Shown: positions 12,341 to 25,200 of the stretch, in pieces
How the letters are laid out: every line of letters begins with the position of its first letter
Numbering within the stretch: the stretch's first letter is position 1
Notes under the pieces: generated by a model
Databases searched by the model: none
The model's input: only the letters and a program-made list of their open reading frames with translations
Told to the model about the DNA's origin: nothing
Made by a program: the position numbers and the translations under genes
Source: Calliopsis andreniformis
Lineage: Eukaryota; Arthropoda; Insecta; Hymenoptera; Andrenidae
DNA: 64,000 nucleotides
Assembly: GCF_051401765.1 (NCBI RefSeq)
Contig: NC_135064.1
Span: forward strand, 24,960,001 to 25,024,000
Direction of reading: 5' to 3'

Positions 12341-15300
12341 TCATCTTCAATAAATAATGTGCTGGAATTACGTCGTTGAATAGAAAATGTGTGTCACACG
12401 ATACGAGACACAGAAGGAATATTAGAACTTTATTCCAAAGCACGCGTGGCACACGAGGAACACGAGAATTGATCACATTTGAATGAATCGTGGATTGCTT
12501 GAACCACAAGGAACACAAGATGCTTGGGACTTCGTAATTATTGAAGAAACTAAAATTGCAGCGGCAGCGAGGGAAGGAAGAAAAGTTGCATGCGGAAGAT
12601 CCTGGGCAGGAAACTTTTTGGTTATCTCCCTTTTCTCACGCCTCATTCCCTGGGACTGAGTCGTCAGGACACGAGCTCGAAGATTGGTCTTGTCACGAAA
12701 CTTTTAATGAAAGTTCAGCGAGCCAGCTCTGCCGTCAAATCTTAACTGGCTAATTCACGGTCTAGTCTCACGTCGATCTATTTCTTAAGAAGTAGGAAAC
12801 CTGGATCCTCGCCGCAACGTTGGAACTAAAGTCGCAAGTTGGGACCACATTTAGGAAATATTAATTTCTTCTAACTTCTCACATTTACCTCGTATTATCT
12901 ATGTAAATTTCCCTGCCCCTGCATAGAATATTAACATCTCTCTTTCTGGCGTTATTTTAATATGATCTCGTGTTTAAATGGAGGGAGTTAGGACTTCTGC
13001 TGTAGGTACTTATTTTTAAGGATCAGAGGTGTTCGTAAAGTAATTCGTTTTTAACATTTTTACCTGAATATCCACAGTCTCGCTCCAGCACCTCAACAAA
13101 AGCCCCAAAATATGAAAATTACCACCACGGCAGAAATCAGTTTAGCCTAATGAATCCAATCATTTCATATTCCTCCATTTCTCGCAGCTTTCTCTCTCTC
13201 TCTTATAATTACACCCGTATTGTCGTTGAATTCCGAAAGAATGCAGCCTCTGATTTCAGCCACAATAAAGCTACGCTCGCTCGCCTCGCCCCCCGTTCAT
13301 TAAAAACGAATCAAACTACACAGTCGCGATTGTCAGTTTTCGCGCGTGACCTCACGTTCCCTTTTCAAAACCGGCGGCTCGCGAGATAAATAGCGAGCGA
13401 CGCACGCTGATTTCCTTATTTCAACGAGAACAAACGACGCAATTCGGAGCGCTGATTTACAGTCGTTAGCCTGGGTGAGTTGCGATTCGCGTTTCGTCGG
13501 TTCCTTGGCGATACGTAGCAATTAACTCGACGAATCGTCGGAAAAAATGCACAGCGAAGGCGCGCGCTCTCGTTTTCCCAGTTAATTGAACGATGGCAAA
13601 GGCAGAGGAACAGGGCGTCGCGACGCGTGCTTTTTTCGCAGCAGAGAAAACGATTCGGTGTAATAGGAACGCGCCAAAGTGCGCGTCGTGAGTGTCGTTC
13701 GTGCACGCGGGTGCACCTGAGCGTCTGTGCGTGCACAAACATACGGGTCGTGTACGCGTGCATTCGTATGCATTCCGACTCGCGCGGTCCAACGCAAATA
13801 GCGAGATAGGGGGCCGCTTTAAAAATTACATGTACGCCTCGACAACGTAATTTCTGCGTACTTTTGCAGACTCCCACACTAATTTTCCGTTACCTGCAAA
13901 TGTTTGACGACATATTCGCTGACGCGCGTCGACGGCAAAGACCGCGGTGAAACACGTGTTTGAGATTGCGGTTTTGATGGGTTTCAGCCGTTCTTGAGGA
14001 AGACAGACGCGGGGTAAATGTATGTGGGATAGCGCAAACTAGCTAATATTAGGATATGTTGATTAAATATTAGTATTATGGTAGGTTTGAGTTATCGTTT
14101 TAATATTGGACCACTCTGAAAGCGATAAATATTTCTTAAGTCATTTTAATTGCGTTAATAGATTGACGTGGTGTTAAAAATAGTATTGGTAAATCACAAT
14201 AAGAGAAATCTTGAGACTGAGGCCCTTAGGTATTCAAATTCTGGCAGCCTTTCAACTCAAGTCACTAGCGCGCTCCCTTTCTCTTAATTACACCTACGAT
14301 TGCAATTAGTTCGATCGTACTTGGGCCCCACATTGTAAATTAAATCCGAGTGTCGGCGTGACTAGAGCACCTTATTAGCGGATTACTTTCTCCTGTTGCA
14401 CTTCGTGTATGGTTGCACCTAGTCGTATCTTTATTAGTTCCGCGGTACCACTGAAATATATCAATTAATCTGAGACTTTGAACGTGTCGCGATTCCAGTA
14501 GCAAAAGTGAACCCTCGAGAAAAATCCAGTTGCACATGCAGCGGTAAATTGAATTCGTCTGATTTATCATCGCAATCACGTTCTTAATATCCAAGTTTTT
14601 CCATAAGCACGAGCCGCGGTGCGGGTGCATAATGCGAGCGCGGTCGAGAAAGAAGCGAGCGTCGCAAGGGTTCTAATTTAATAAAAACAGGTCAACTTTC
14701 CCTCGGCACAGGCTGAAGGCGGTCACGGAAATGGAATACAGCTCGTAAAAACCATAAGTTGCGGCTACGCTTATTTTATAAGAGAACTCACGTCGTAATA
14801 ACGTAATAAAGTGTCTGCCTCTGGGTGACGTAGTTTACTCGCGGTGACGGAGCACTCTGGATAGAAATTGTTTCACCAGACACTGCTCAACGCGGACGTT
14901 GCCAGCCGCTCTGCGCAACACTCGCGATTATCGTACGTGCATCGTGACTCGTTGCACTTTTAACCTCATTATCATCTCTATTGGGCGAGGTTAATCACCT
15001 ATTAACGTTAACTCAAATATCATTTCATGTCTAAAGATGCAAGAAGTCTCGATCTCGATTCTGAGAGTGGAAAACGTCACTTAGTGCTCTTTCTTCACAA
15101 AGTGGAACATTAAGAAATTGTTCACTGACTGTCATCCTGTAACAGCTAGAGCTTCTACGAGTCGTTGCACATTTAGGTGTTTTTAATTAATTGGTTGAAA
15201 TATTGTATACTTTCTTCACACGTGACCACAGAATCTATACGAATGATAGTTAATGACTTTAATTTCTATTTCTTCCTTTCTTATGGCTGACGAAATAAGA

Positions 15301-16460
15301 AGTTCTGAAGAAATTATAAGCATCTATTTTATTCAATCTTCAGAATTGTGTAAATATGTTTATGTGACACTACGACAAATAATTGAAATCTCAATCGCCA
15401 TCCAGTCTCACAAGTTCGCTCCACAAGGAAGATAAGCAACCATCAAGCCAATAAATTTGTCACCCGTGATAAATCACCTGGTAGACACACTGTATCAATG
15501 ATCTTGATTTTGACACGAACGTTGGATGGATCTTAGAGGCAATAGAGCCATTATCGAGGGGGGAGCAGCGACTATTAGCCTCGGTGGTCGCATGCACAGA
15601 CTGCAGTAGCAATGCAAAGCAGCAGTCTCGCAGATATATCGGTCGGCGCGGTTCTGTCGTTCGAGCCGTAAGTCCGCGAGCGTGACGTTGCTCCGAGACT
15701 GAAGAAACTCCAGTCTCGTGCGGCGGCCGCGCGATTAGGCTGTGAAACCAGGCGGGCGTGTGCGTGGCGGAGCGGCGGACTCGGCGCATAAATCCTTTGT
15801 AAACGGAATAGATGTCCGCCGCATCGAATTAGCATCGGATTAGCCGAGTTAGTAGTTTGTCGTATCCGCGCGGAGAAGATATGGTCGAAGGCGAGCCGCG
15901 AACAGGACGCGAGATGGTAAATTTATGCGTTGCACGTACGCTCTGGGAGCCGTTTCGGTGGTCGTGCGCGCGGACAAAAATCGGCCGCCCCTTTGATACT
16001 CTGGCTCGTCGTACTTTTAATTAGCATACGATCGATTCCAGTGACCCTACGAGCTCGCCTCGCGGCGTTTCGCAACGGTACTTCTGTCGTCGCGGCTGGC
16101 ATTTCCGAGCCGTGCGAACCGATACCAGAGCCGCGCGAGCCGATGCCAGAGTGGCTCTGTGCACCTTCCATCGCATCCCTCTCGGATGCACCCGCTCGCT
16201 CGGAGTCATTCATGCCTGCTCGAGCTGTGAATGCACGCCGAGGCAGATCGAGGATAATTAAAGGCATCGCGAAGCGTTGCGAAAGCGCTACGAAAGCGCG
16301 CTCGCTGCAGCGACGCGTCGACGCGACGTGCTGCGCCTGGTGTCGGGGTTACGTCATCGATTCAAAATGTCGATATCGTTCGACTGTTTATCGGAACACC
16401 CACGGAACGCAGCGCGCGAACGTTTTTCCCGCGGACGGAGGCGGGCGTCGCCAGGGCTGA

Positions 16461-16491
16461 ACGCGGGCTGCACGCGGGCTGCACGCGGGCT
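16461..16491. repeat. 11-bp tandem repeat, 2.8 copies
   Basis: The unit ACGCGGGCTGC is repeated without change, with the third copy cut after nine bases. It lies in a CpG-rich patch. Just upstream, at about 16108-16155, an imperfect direct repeat of about 24 bp encodes Glu-Pro-rich residues on the plus strand and Gly-Ser-rich residues on the minus strand. Confidence 0.9.
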
Positions 16492-19400
16492 CGCAGGAAA
16501 CGACGCTGTTCTGGGTGGGTGTAGTGCGGAGACTAATAATTATAGAAAATGTACGTAAAGGGAATTGTTGGAACATGATACCACGCTGCCTCTGCGACTC
16601 TTGACGATTATTTCAAATATAACTCTCCGCCACTCCTATTCGATGCAACATGTCCACCACCCACAAAATTTCATCGCATGAAAGTTTCACTTTCGTGAGT
16701 ATTTAGGTTCCCAACTCGCCTCTCGTCACTTCAGATGTACAGGATGTTTTGGGGTTGCAGCACGGTTATTGCATGAATTCTACCACACTATGTCATAATA
16801 TCGACACCATACTGGTTAAGGGTAGAAAAGCATCTCCCTACCCTAGTAGGATATATCCTCACATTCAACTAATTTGCCCTCGACAGTACTCGCATCTACT
16901 ATCAAGCAAATCAGGAACACATAAATTGCGAGCCTCGATACCTAACCCGATTTTCATCGAAAGATTTGATTTCGCCCAGGCAACCGCAGTAGACAACCCA
17001 CCAGAGATTCCTATCGCCTCCTCAGAGTTTCTTTGACGGCTAATAAATTAGGACTCTGGGATCCTCGATACTCCAGACAAACTTTCAACTAGCCTACAAC
17101 TGGCGCCTAGCTAGAGACCGTAGTAACGCAAACTCCTCGAAAGATCTCGTCACACGTGATTAAGTGTCGACACGACCGGCGCGGCGTATCGATTATAAGG
17201 CTCATAATAGAAACGATGCCAGCGAGGTCAGCGATACCTCGGAGCTAGCGGAGTTTTGCCTCGCTTTCCTGAACACCGGTAACCGGTAGATCCACCGCGG
17301 TCGGGTCGATTGCGGATGCAAAATGTGGCCGTCCAAGCGTCCGAGGAACAGGTGTGCGGACTGCATGCAGCCAGTCGATTAGACGGGTGTCCAGAGAGCA
17401 TGTTGGCTAGCGTGGAATTGTACGAGCGTCGTGTGCGTACCCCGTGACACACGGACGACGGTCTCGAGCACGTACCGCAGCTAGCACCGAGGTGGTGCAC
17501 GCCCTGCTCCGTAATACCGGCGCACACGGTCTCGCGAGCGAGTGGGTCGTGTGCACGGACACGTGGATATATCGTGCACACGAGCACGCTAGCGTCGCGA
17601 GCACGCACGCGTAGGGATAGACGGTAGCTGAGTACGAGGAAGCTGAGAGCAGAGAAGCATGGGATTGAGCATAACCAGTTTCTGTTACTCGCCGACCAGC
17701 CGTGTGGCGTAACGTGGCCAATTGGTCAATCAGGCTTCCTCGATACACGACGACGCTCGACTTCAGGCCGCTCGATTTTCTCGAGGAATCGACCGCGCTC
17801 GAGATACCCCTGTCGCCCCTGAATCGATAAAAAAGACCTCGGGACACAATCGCATCGCCGCGCGCGTAATTGCTCGAGCAATTACCAAGCCCCGTCCATC
17901 CACGCCTCGATTCTGCGTTGAAGGGATCGCGGTTATTGCTTTCCAAGAAGAAATCGAATTGTACGGTTCCGCAAAACTTGTGGATCATGCCATTTCGGGG
18001 CTCGATAAGCTGCTCGCCGCGATTAGTTTCTATTCTCCTTTCCGGGTTCGACGAGGCATTTGGGACTGCGAGATGGCGTTGTGGCAGAATTCTAGGAGGT
18101 GTGGTATTCGTTGCGGTCTGGAGTTTCTGCTTGTGCTAGAAAATGGCTTTGTAATTGGTTTTATTTAACCCATTTGCATCGGATTTGCTTTGGGTCACGT
18201 GAAAGACGGATTAATCCATCAATCGACGTTGTAATTACGTGAACTGTAATTGCAGTCAGTTATCTATTCCATTTTCGAGCGAGTTAAAAATTATACCACG
18301 ATGTTGACCGATGTTCTTGCTCTATGAAAATTCTACAAATGGGTTTAAATTGGTTTGGATATACCTTGAAATGTTTGCAGTTCGAGCTAGAAATTCCAAT
18401 GTATCACTTCGATCTACACTATAGGTGTTTCCGTATAACTTCTAAGACACGCCCAGTGCACAAATCAAGTCAAACAGTGCGTTCCATTAAAGATGATCCA
18501 CAAATCCTATTTCAGAGCACCATCCACTCGCGTCTTGAGCTGAGCATAGACGCCGACACGTTTCGATGCCGTTTTCAATGTGGCGTCGATAAGTTCGACA
18601 GGCCTTGTGTAGCACCTCGCGCAAATAGGCGTGCTACAGAGGCGGTGTAGGTGTTTTCCATACCTGGCTACAAATGGCTTATCTGACTTGAAACATCATG
18701 CTCCAGAGGCTAATGTACCTATGTATCTCGACCCGTTGGAACTGAAATAACACGGACTGGTGATGTCATAGCTCCGCCGTGCGCTTTATACCGTCAGCCA
18801 ATGAAACGCACTGTTTGCCTATGTTAAAGCATGCAGCATCGCGATGGTAGTAATCTAGTCGTTTAATGAATCTCCTCGTCCCTTACACCCGGTCACCATA
18901 CCGCCGATATATTCTGTCTTTTGAAGATGCCACGTCTTACGTCATTCGCGAACGTGTCGCGACACAGGTGCGCGCCTTTGTGCCTGTGAACTGTCGTTCA
19001 TTTACATATGAATGAGCTTTCGCGGGTCCGTGTCCCCAGCGCGACGTATTTCTGAATTGTTATAAAAATCATGGGCGTGTCCTGTCTTGCAGCGCGTACA
19101 CTGAGGGGACAGAGGAAAAATGCTGAATACTTGTTGCTGTCTTTTGTGAGATACAGTATACAGGTTGTATCGAGCTGAAAGTGGCGATAGTCTTTTGTAT
19201 CGCCTAGATTTCTCTTCTGATTTTCATGAAATTTTGGTCACAATTGAAAGTATGATACTGGGAAGAATGTTGGGTCAGTAAAATTTTCTAGATGATAAGA
19301 GATTGAAAAATTCGAGAAGAGATTTGAAGATATGGAGTCGTAAGAATGGAAGATGCTGGTATGTCTGTACTTGATCACTCGATGAGAAATGGTTTGTACG

Positions 19401-21791
19401 GTATTACGACTTATTCTAGTGTAGAAATATGAAATGGATGTGAGGCGCACGGTATCGAACGCCTCGGGGTTATGAAATAGGCCAGGGAGAAAGAGAAGGG
19501 GTGGAGAGACTCATCAGCGAACTCGTGTCCCACGTATGGGCTCCATTGTTAGAGAGAAAAATGAAATTATTATTTTTCCTGCGAATGATGAACGAATTTT
19601 AAAATATTGGGTAGTTCAGAATACTAGCTTTAAGCTTTATAATATAACGAGGTTCTTCGAAAGAAACAGAAGTTCTCTATAACTTTGCAATATTATACAA
19701 TATTGAATGTTTAAAAAATTCAATACCTATTCATTTTTTTAACTAACAAAGAATCTTTTAATGAACATTTCAAATTTGTGCTTCATATTCGTCTTTCTCC
19801 ACTCTTTACTACAGAGCTGCATCAAATTGCATTTTTTACTCTGTCTGCGATTCAGTCTTAAAATCGCTGAACAATTATTACGAATCAAGTACGTGTTAGT
19901 TAATAGTTTAATTCTCTCACGATATGAACTGTGTCTACGTAGTCATTCGGCGTATTGCGGATTCGCCGAGTTATGAAAGACTGTAAAGGTAGTCGACTGG
20001 TTAGTTGATTAGGTTCAGAAAGCATAAAGCGCGTTGCACGTTGAAATCCATTCGTGCATCTCTGCTCGGTCGAAATAGCCGCCGTAGCAATTCTCGACTT
20101 TTGCAATCGCACCTCGCAGCATTTCCTAGTTCTAGCGTGCTCTGTCCCGTGGACATTTATTCGAGTGGGACCAATACAATTCATTTAGTAGGATTTCTAT
20201 GCCACGGAGAAACTGTCTGCCGCCACGTACCCTCCTTTAAATTTCATGGGTGGTTTTATCGCGTTGTTCGGGGAGCATGGACGTTCCTCTCGAGACTCAT
20301 AGAAACAAGGAACAGAGTCGATTTTTACATTGCAGATAAGTCGTTTGACACGTTCACGTGCACAGTTCGCAGCTTTCGCTCAGTAAATTGTAGGTCAGCC
20401 TTTAACCCGCTAAACGGGTCATTCCTTCGGTAAAAAGCACCTTAGACTCTTTATAATTACACATTTAATATTCGATCGAAGAGAAATTATTCTACGTCTA
20501 CGAAAAATTGTAAAACCAAAGGCTCTGTGAATACTTCCTGATTTTGTAGGATTGCATCGAAATTACTTTTAATAAAACGGTAGCAATTCACGAATGTATA
20601 TCTGTAAATTCTTTTAAATTTGCTTTACCATTCGCGTATCACATTTATCTTGGTTTTTACCACAGAAATATCAATACCGTTCGATCAATCGTTGGCTAGT
20701 GAAACGGTTCGAATTGCGGTTGCATACGCAGTTGAAAATACCGACATTTCCGCTCTCCGTTTCGTCAATCAATTTATTAGAAACGAAAACACTATGTACA
20801 AAGTTCAATATGCGTCCAGGAAAATCCGCCGTGCCGAGCACTCTTTATGAGTACAAATTTGCACGAATATTCTACGATCGGCTTTTCACACGTTCGCTCC
20901 ACCCATACAGAACCGTCGCGAACACTGGTTCAGCTACAATTCCATATACAGAATTTATTTCGAATATTTCGTTTCAGCAATTTAATAGAAACATCCTTCA
21001 GCAAGGTTTCCATCCTCTAGCTAAACCGTTTACCAGCAATATCTTTGATCTTACGAGGAAGCACGTGTATCAGTTCTGTCCACAATTAACTTCGAGGGTC
21101 AATCCCTGCCGCCACTCTATTTCCGTTACCATGGTGCACGAGTTATAGACACCTATCGCAGCGCTATGCGTACAGGAAATGCACAGATAGAGCACCGAGA
21201 TTGGAGTTACTGAAATCCGGAATAAATCACTGAATCTCGCCATCGACGATCATACATCGCGCCTGTTAATTCCGTTCCACACCAGTTGCATCCGCCTTGG
21301 AAGACTTTGACGTAAAACAAAAGCTCGACGACGCCAGCGCGACAGACCTCCGTATTTCCGCGTTTTTTCCCTTGCCGTTTCCCCGGGTCGATGGCGAAAC
21401 AAAAGGAGAAGCATTTCGCGGCGAATGCCAGGCAGCGGGCAGAAAGAGAGCAATTCGCAGGTAACATTACCTAAAAGCAATCTCCGTTCTAAAGTAAATC
21501 GCTTTCGTTTCTGAGGCAGCTGACTGCTCGTCGCGCGCACGGCAGGCCCGACACAGCCTCACGAGGCTTTAACTTTTCGCGTGCCCGAGGGCTCGCGCTA
21601 TTGCACGGTCTCTTGAACGCGCTGCTCAGCTGCGCGTGTGTGCTCTTGCACAGAGGATGCAGATAGGCTGCGCGAGGAGGTTGTTAGCAGCCTGCCGCCC
21701 TCTTGGCGCTCCTCCAGAATCGATACGCCGTCGACTGATGAATGAATAAACAAAAACGGGGAAAAAAGGCGCGACGGCCGCGCCTCGGCCT

Positions 21792-21808
21792 AACCGCATA
21801 GTGCGGTT
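21792..21808. repeat. Short perfect hairpin
   Basis: AACCGCA and TGCGGTT form a perfect 7-bp stem around the loop TAG. The element is small and lies in GC-rich sequence. It is shorter than a microRNA precursor and no function is suggested. Confidence 0.6.
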
Positions 21809-21978
21809 TACATTGGCGTCAACGCCGCTGTCGCCCGCTGACCGTCGCCTCGGTTAAGCCACGATCAGCTTAAAGCAACCGCCGTGCCGCGCGCGTTTCT
21901 GGAAGCGTGAACGTGGCGCTGGCCGTTTTAATCTCTCGCCGTCCCTCGGTCCTGAAAACACCCTCCCTCTTGGTTTCG

Positions 21979-22006
21979 TGGCCGCCTACTGGCCGCCTAC
22001 TGGCCG
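21979..22006. repeat. 11-bp tandem repeat, 2.5 copies
   Basis: The unit TGGCCGCCTAC occurs twice in full, followed by a partial third copy TGGCCG. It is a simple local duplication inside GC-rich noncoding sequence. Confidence 0.85.
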
Positions 22007-22230
22007 ACCCTGCACCGTGCCCAGCAAACATAATTTGTGGCCGGAAAAATGAGACAAACAGGGATATCCTGAGAGAATTCTGCGCGACGCTATTTTCCAG
22101 GGTTGCTTGTAGATATAGCGGAGTAAATTAAATTGTAATTGCAATTTTTGTGTTAAATTAATACGCAGATTTTTCTTAGCGTCTTATTTTAGTGGGGTAG
22201 GTTAGTTTTTATGTGACTAGTATATACCTC

Positions 22231-22250
22231 TTTTTTTGGAACACCCTGTA
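22231..22250. mobile_element. Possible transposon terminus remnant
   Basis: A T run followed by GGAACACCCTGTA is, on the reverse strand, TACAGGGTGTTCC. This is the kind of end seen on degenerate DDE elements scattered through insect genomes. No transposase sequence or partner inverted repeat is visible nearby. Similar words occur at 4663-4670, 12012-12021 and about 50036-50043. The call rests on this word alone. Confidence 0.25.
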
Positions 22251-25200
22251 CGTTTCGATTACATGTAAAAATATTCGCATTTTCTCTTCAATTTGCTCTC
22301 GTACACTCGATAAAAAATCTCTGTTCAACAGGCGATTATCCCCCCATTAATAGTAATAACGCTCGAACGCGTTTCCAATGCGACGCAATGTAGCAACCTT
22401 CGTCGATCAGAATTTCAATCCATCCTCTCATCGAACCTGATTTACGGTGTATCGGGGATAATTAATAACTATCCCGTGTTTGCTCGGAGCACACTTTTAT
22501 CGCGATCCACCGTCATTATTAGACGTGAATATGATTTAATGGGATGCCTCGCTGGAATGCGAAATTAAAAGCCCCCTGTGCCCGTCCATTATCCTTTCGC
22601 CTTTCACGCGCCTAGTCGCCTCTGAATTTTAACGCGATTTCGATGTTTCGCGACGAGATTAAAATCTGATCGGAGGATTTTGGTCGCAGTTTTATCGCCT
22701 CGTGGGTTACATGTGTTCAAAGCTTGCGACATTTTATCGGAACAAATTACGCTGTTTGAATTGTGTACACGCTTCCTGATATACCTGCCATGGAACGGTT
22801 ATCTTCTCCACTCTGGTCGATGGTTTGCGTGCACGAAATCTATTTTGGCGCGGTCAAAATCGCGCACACATTTTATCCCTACGTGTTAATTGGCAATCAC
22901 TCTACCGCAATTAATAAGGCTGGTTACGATTGCTGGTCGCATCGGTATGCTGATATCGCCGAGTACGCACGAGTAAATCTATTATCGCTACTCTAACGAT
23001 AGAAGGGAGCTGTTCAAAAGGTATTAAACAGCGATCAACTGTGTTATTCGATCCGATCTACGCGACCGATGGAATCGCATAAAATGCTCGTCGATTTTTT
23101 TCGCTTCGAGGAATCATGAGACTGGACTTTCTCACGGCGTGTTTCTTCGCTTATCAACAGGAATTACGCGCGCTCGACATACTCCCCTGTTGATTCATAG
23201 GCCCGATATGCCAGCGAAATGAATCTCGACGACGTACTCTCGCGCTTATTAAACGCTGTTTATGTACCTTTACGACTCGCTTGGCCTCGAATTCTTTGTC
23301 TTCCTTTCCTTTTTAAAACGTTTCGTGATCACGATGGGCATCTGAGAATAGGTTCGCGTGCGAATTTCAATCGGAGAATGTGGAGACTGTAAATAGGAGC
23401 GGATCGAGAGGATCGCGGGGTTATGCTGGGAGCGTCGTCAAATGCAGCTCGTTAATTAGTTCGAAAATCTGTAATGTATCGGCGAAGGCACACAGAGGAC
23501 GACGCGGCGGTTGGGTGAAGAGAGCAATAGGTCGAAATGCCTAATTAACTATCACTGATACGCAAATATTTGCGCGTCACTTGAGGTCGAAATCGTGAAC
23601 CTAGCAGCGTAGGTATATGAGATCTCGAAGTGTAATATTCCCGTTACGAGCTTTCGCCAGGTTGATGCTCCGCATCGATAGTTTGTCAGACAGCAACGCA
23701 GAGAAGTTATGGAATCCTGAGAGTTTGCCAGTCATACGGCAGTAGTTGCTGGAGATATTAGCGGCGATATTACACCGCCTGTAATCTATCGGGCGTTGTG
23801 TTGCCGTGAGTAGCAAACTACTATTAACGAAGTACCACGTAGAATACCATACCATATCCTATCTATGATGGATAGTCGTTTTTTATTCATGAAACGGTGA
23901 TTTAGTTCGCAACTCTCTTGGCTGCCTTCGGCCCCAATTACAATCGAGCTGTTAATGATGGTAGGTTGGAAGTTCCTTTTAGTCGAGAAGTTACATTCAT
24001 GGATGAGACTAGTCACGTTTTCGAGAAAAGATACATGACACTTGCCAGGAATAGATATTGCTACTATTAAACTTTTAAAGAATGTAAAAGCTATTTTAAG
24101 AATATAAGATAACAGGCGACCCATATTGCAGTGTCTGGATACTAAGGTTCATTTTACTTAATTTCAAGTTTAAATTCTGATGAGGACATGCACTGTTCGG
24201 TTGTCCACTTACCTACTGGGACAGTTGACATCTTAAGCGGCGGGGTATTGGGACATTTAGCTTAAAATGCAAGCTTAAAGCGCAAACAACAAGAAAAATT
24301 GCGAAACAGTCACCCGTCTATACATAAATCTCTCGGCTTTCAAGAGTACATTAAATCACAGTCTACCATCATTTTAATTATCTCCTATGTTGAATACTCC
24401 TTTTACGATCTCCACTAAATTCATTCTCGTAGCAGCTAAAATAAACCTCCATAAAAGCGACAGTTTCCTAACATTGAGTGTCCAAGGTGATCGAGTCGTG
24501 ACCATCCACACTCCACACGATCCTCAGATTTTCAAGCATCGAGTAAACGACTGAAACGAATAATCGCGTACGAAGAATATCCTTGTCCCCGTGGGGCAGG
24601 GAAGATTTTACCGTCGCGGTGTCGTGTAAACGGCGAACGTAACCAGAAGGGAACAACGTGTTCGCTCTCCCACACACGATGAGGCGAACTATCTGTTCCA
24701 ACGTGACATTACTCTCGGCGTAGTCGCGAGATTGTGTACCGATTGCAGGATGGCTCGTTATACGCCCGATGCACCTTTACGGTCGCATCAACTGGCCCAT
24801 GTAGCGTCTCGCGTTCTTGGCGACGGGATAATGTCGTTAGCCAAGGATGCCTATTTAATCGCGACGCCTATACATTTCGCAGGGCTACTAGGATACGTTT
24901 GTCTAGAAGTGTCATAAATACAATCGCTTAAACGTTACATCTATCTCTCGGCGGCTGGGCATAGTCGATCCATCTTGTCGATTTGCGTTTCACCCTGACA
25001 CGAGGGCTCGTCGGAGGATATCAAAGTTCTCGCGAGCAGAGGCGCACGCACGGCATGATGTACGACTAGGAACGCGTTGGCTGTATTGTCGTTGCCCTTT
25101 GTCGCGTAATAACGTTGCCTGTTGGTGCAGCGACAGAACGTGTTCAGCGCTGATGTTAACTCGTTCGGTCAAAGGCCGAGGTCCCACTGTCTGCCGCGAA

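Noticed and set aside
13690..13780. TGCACG-rich stretch as a functional element
   Set aside because: It is only a purine-pyrimidine alternating CpG/TpG-rich patch, without regular period or symmetry.
13880..13905. Minus-strand CAG/GTAACG junction as a recursive splice site
   Set aside because: The pyrimidine tract is poor and the donor half is weak.
15930..16460. 176-codon plus-strand frame
   Set aside because: It lies in CpG-rich sequence, overlaps several opposite-strand frames, and contains an imperfect repeat coding for Glu-Pro words. No domain is visible.
17407..17988. 193-codon minus-strand frame
   Set aside because: Composition follows the CpG-rich background and the plus strand is also open. 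No signal peptide or motif is seen.
20699..21148. 149-codon plus-strand frame in less GC-rich DNA
   Set aside because: The peptide reads fairly naturally, but a frame of this length is expected by chance a few times in a window this size, and no splice borders or domain support it.
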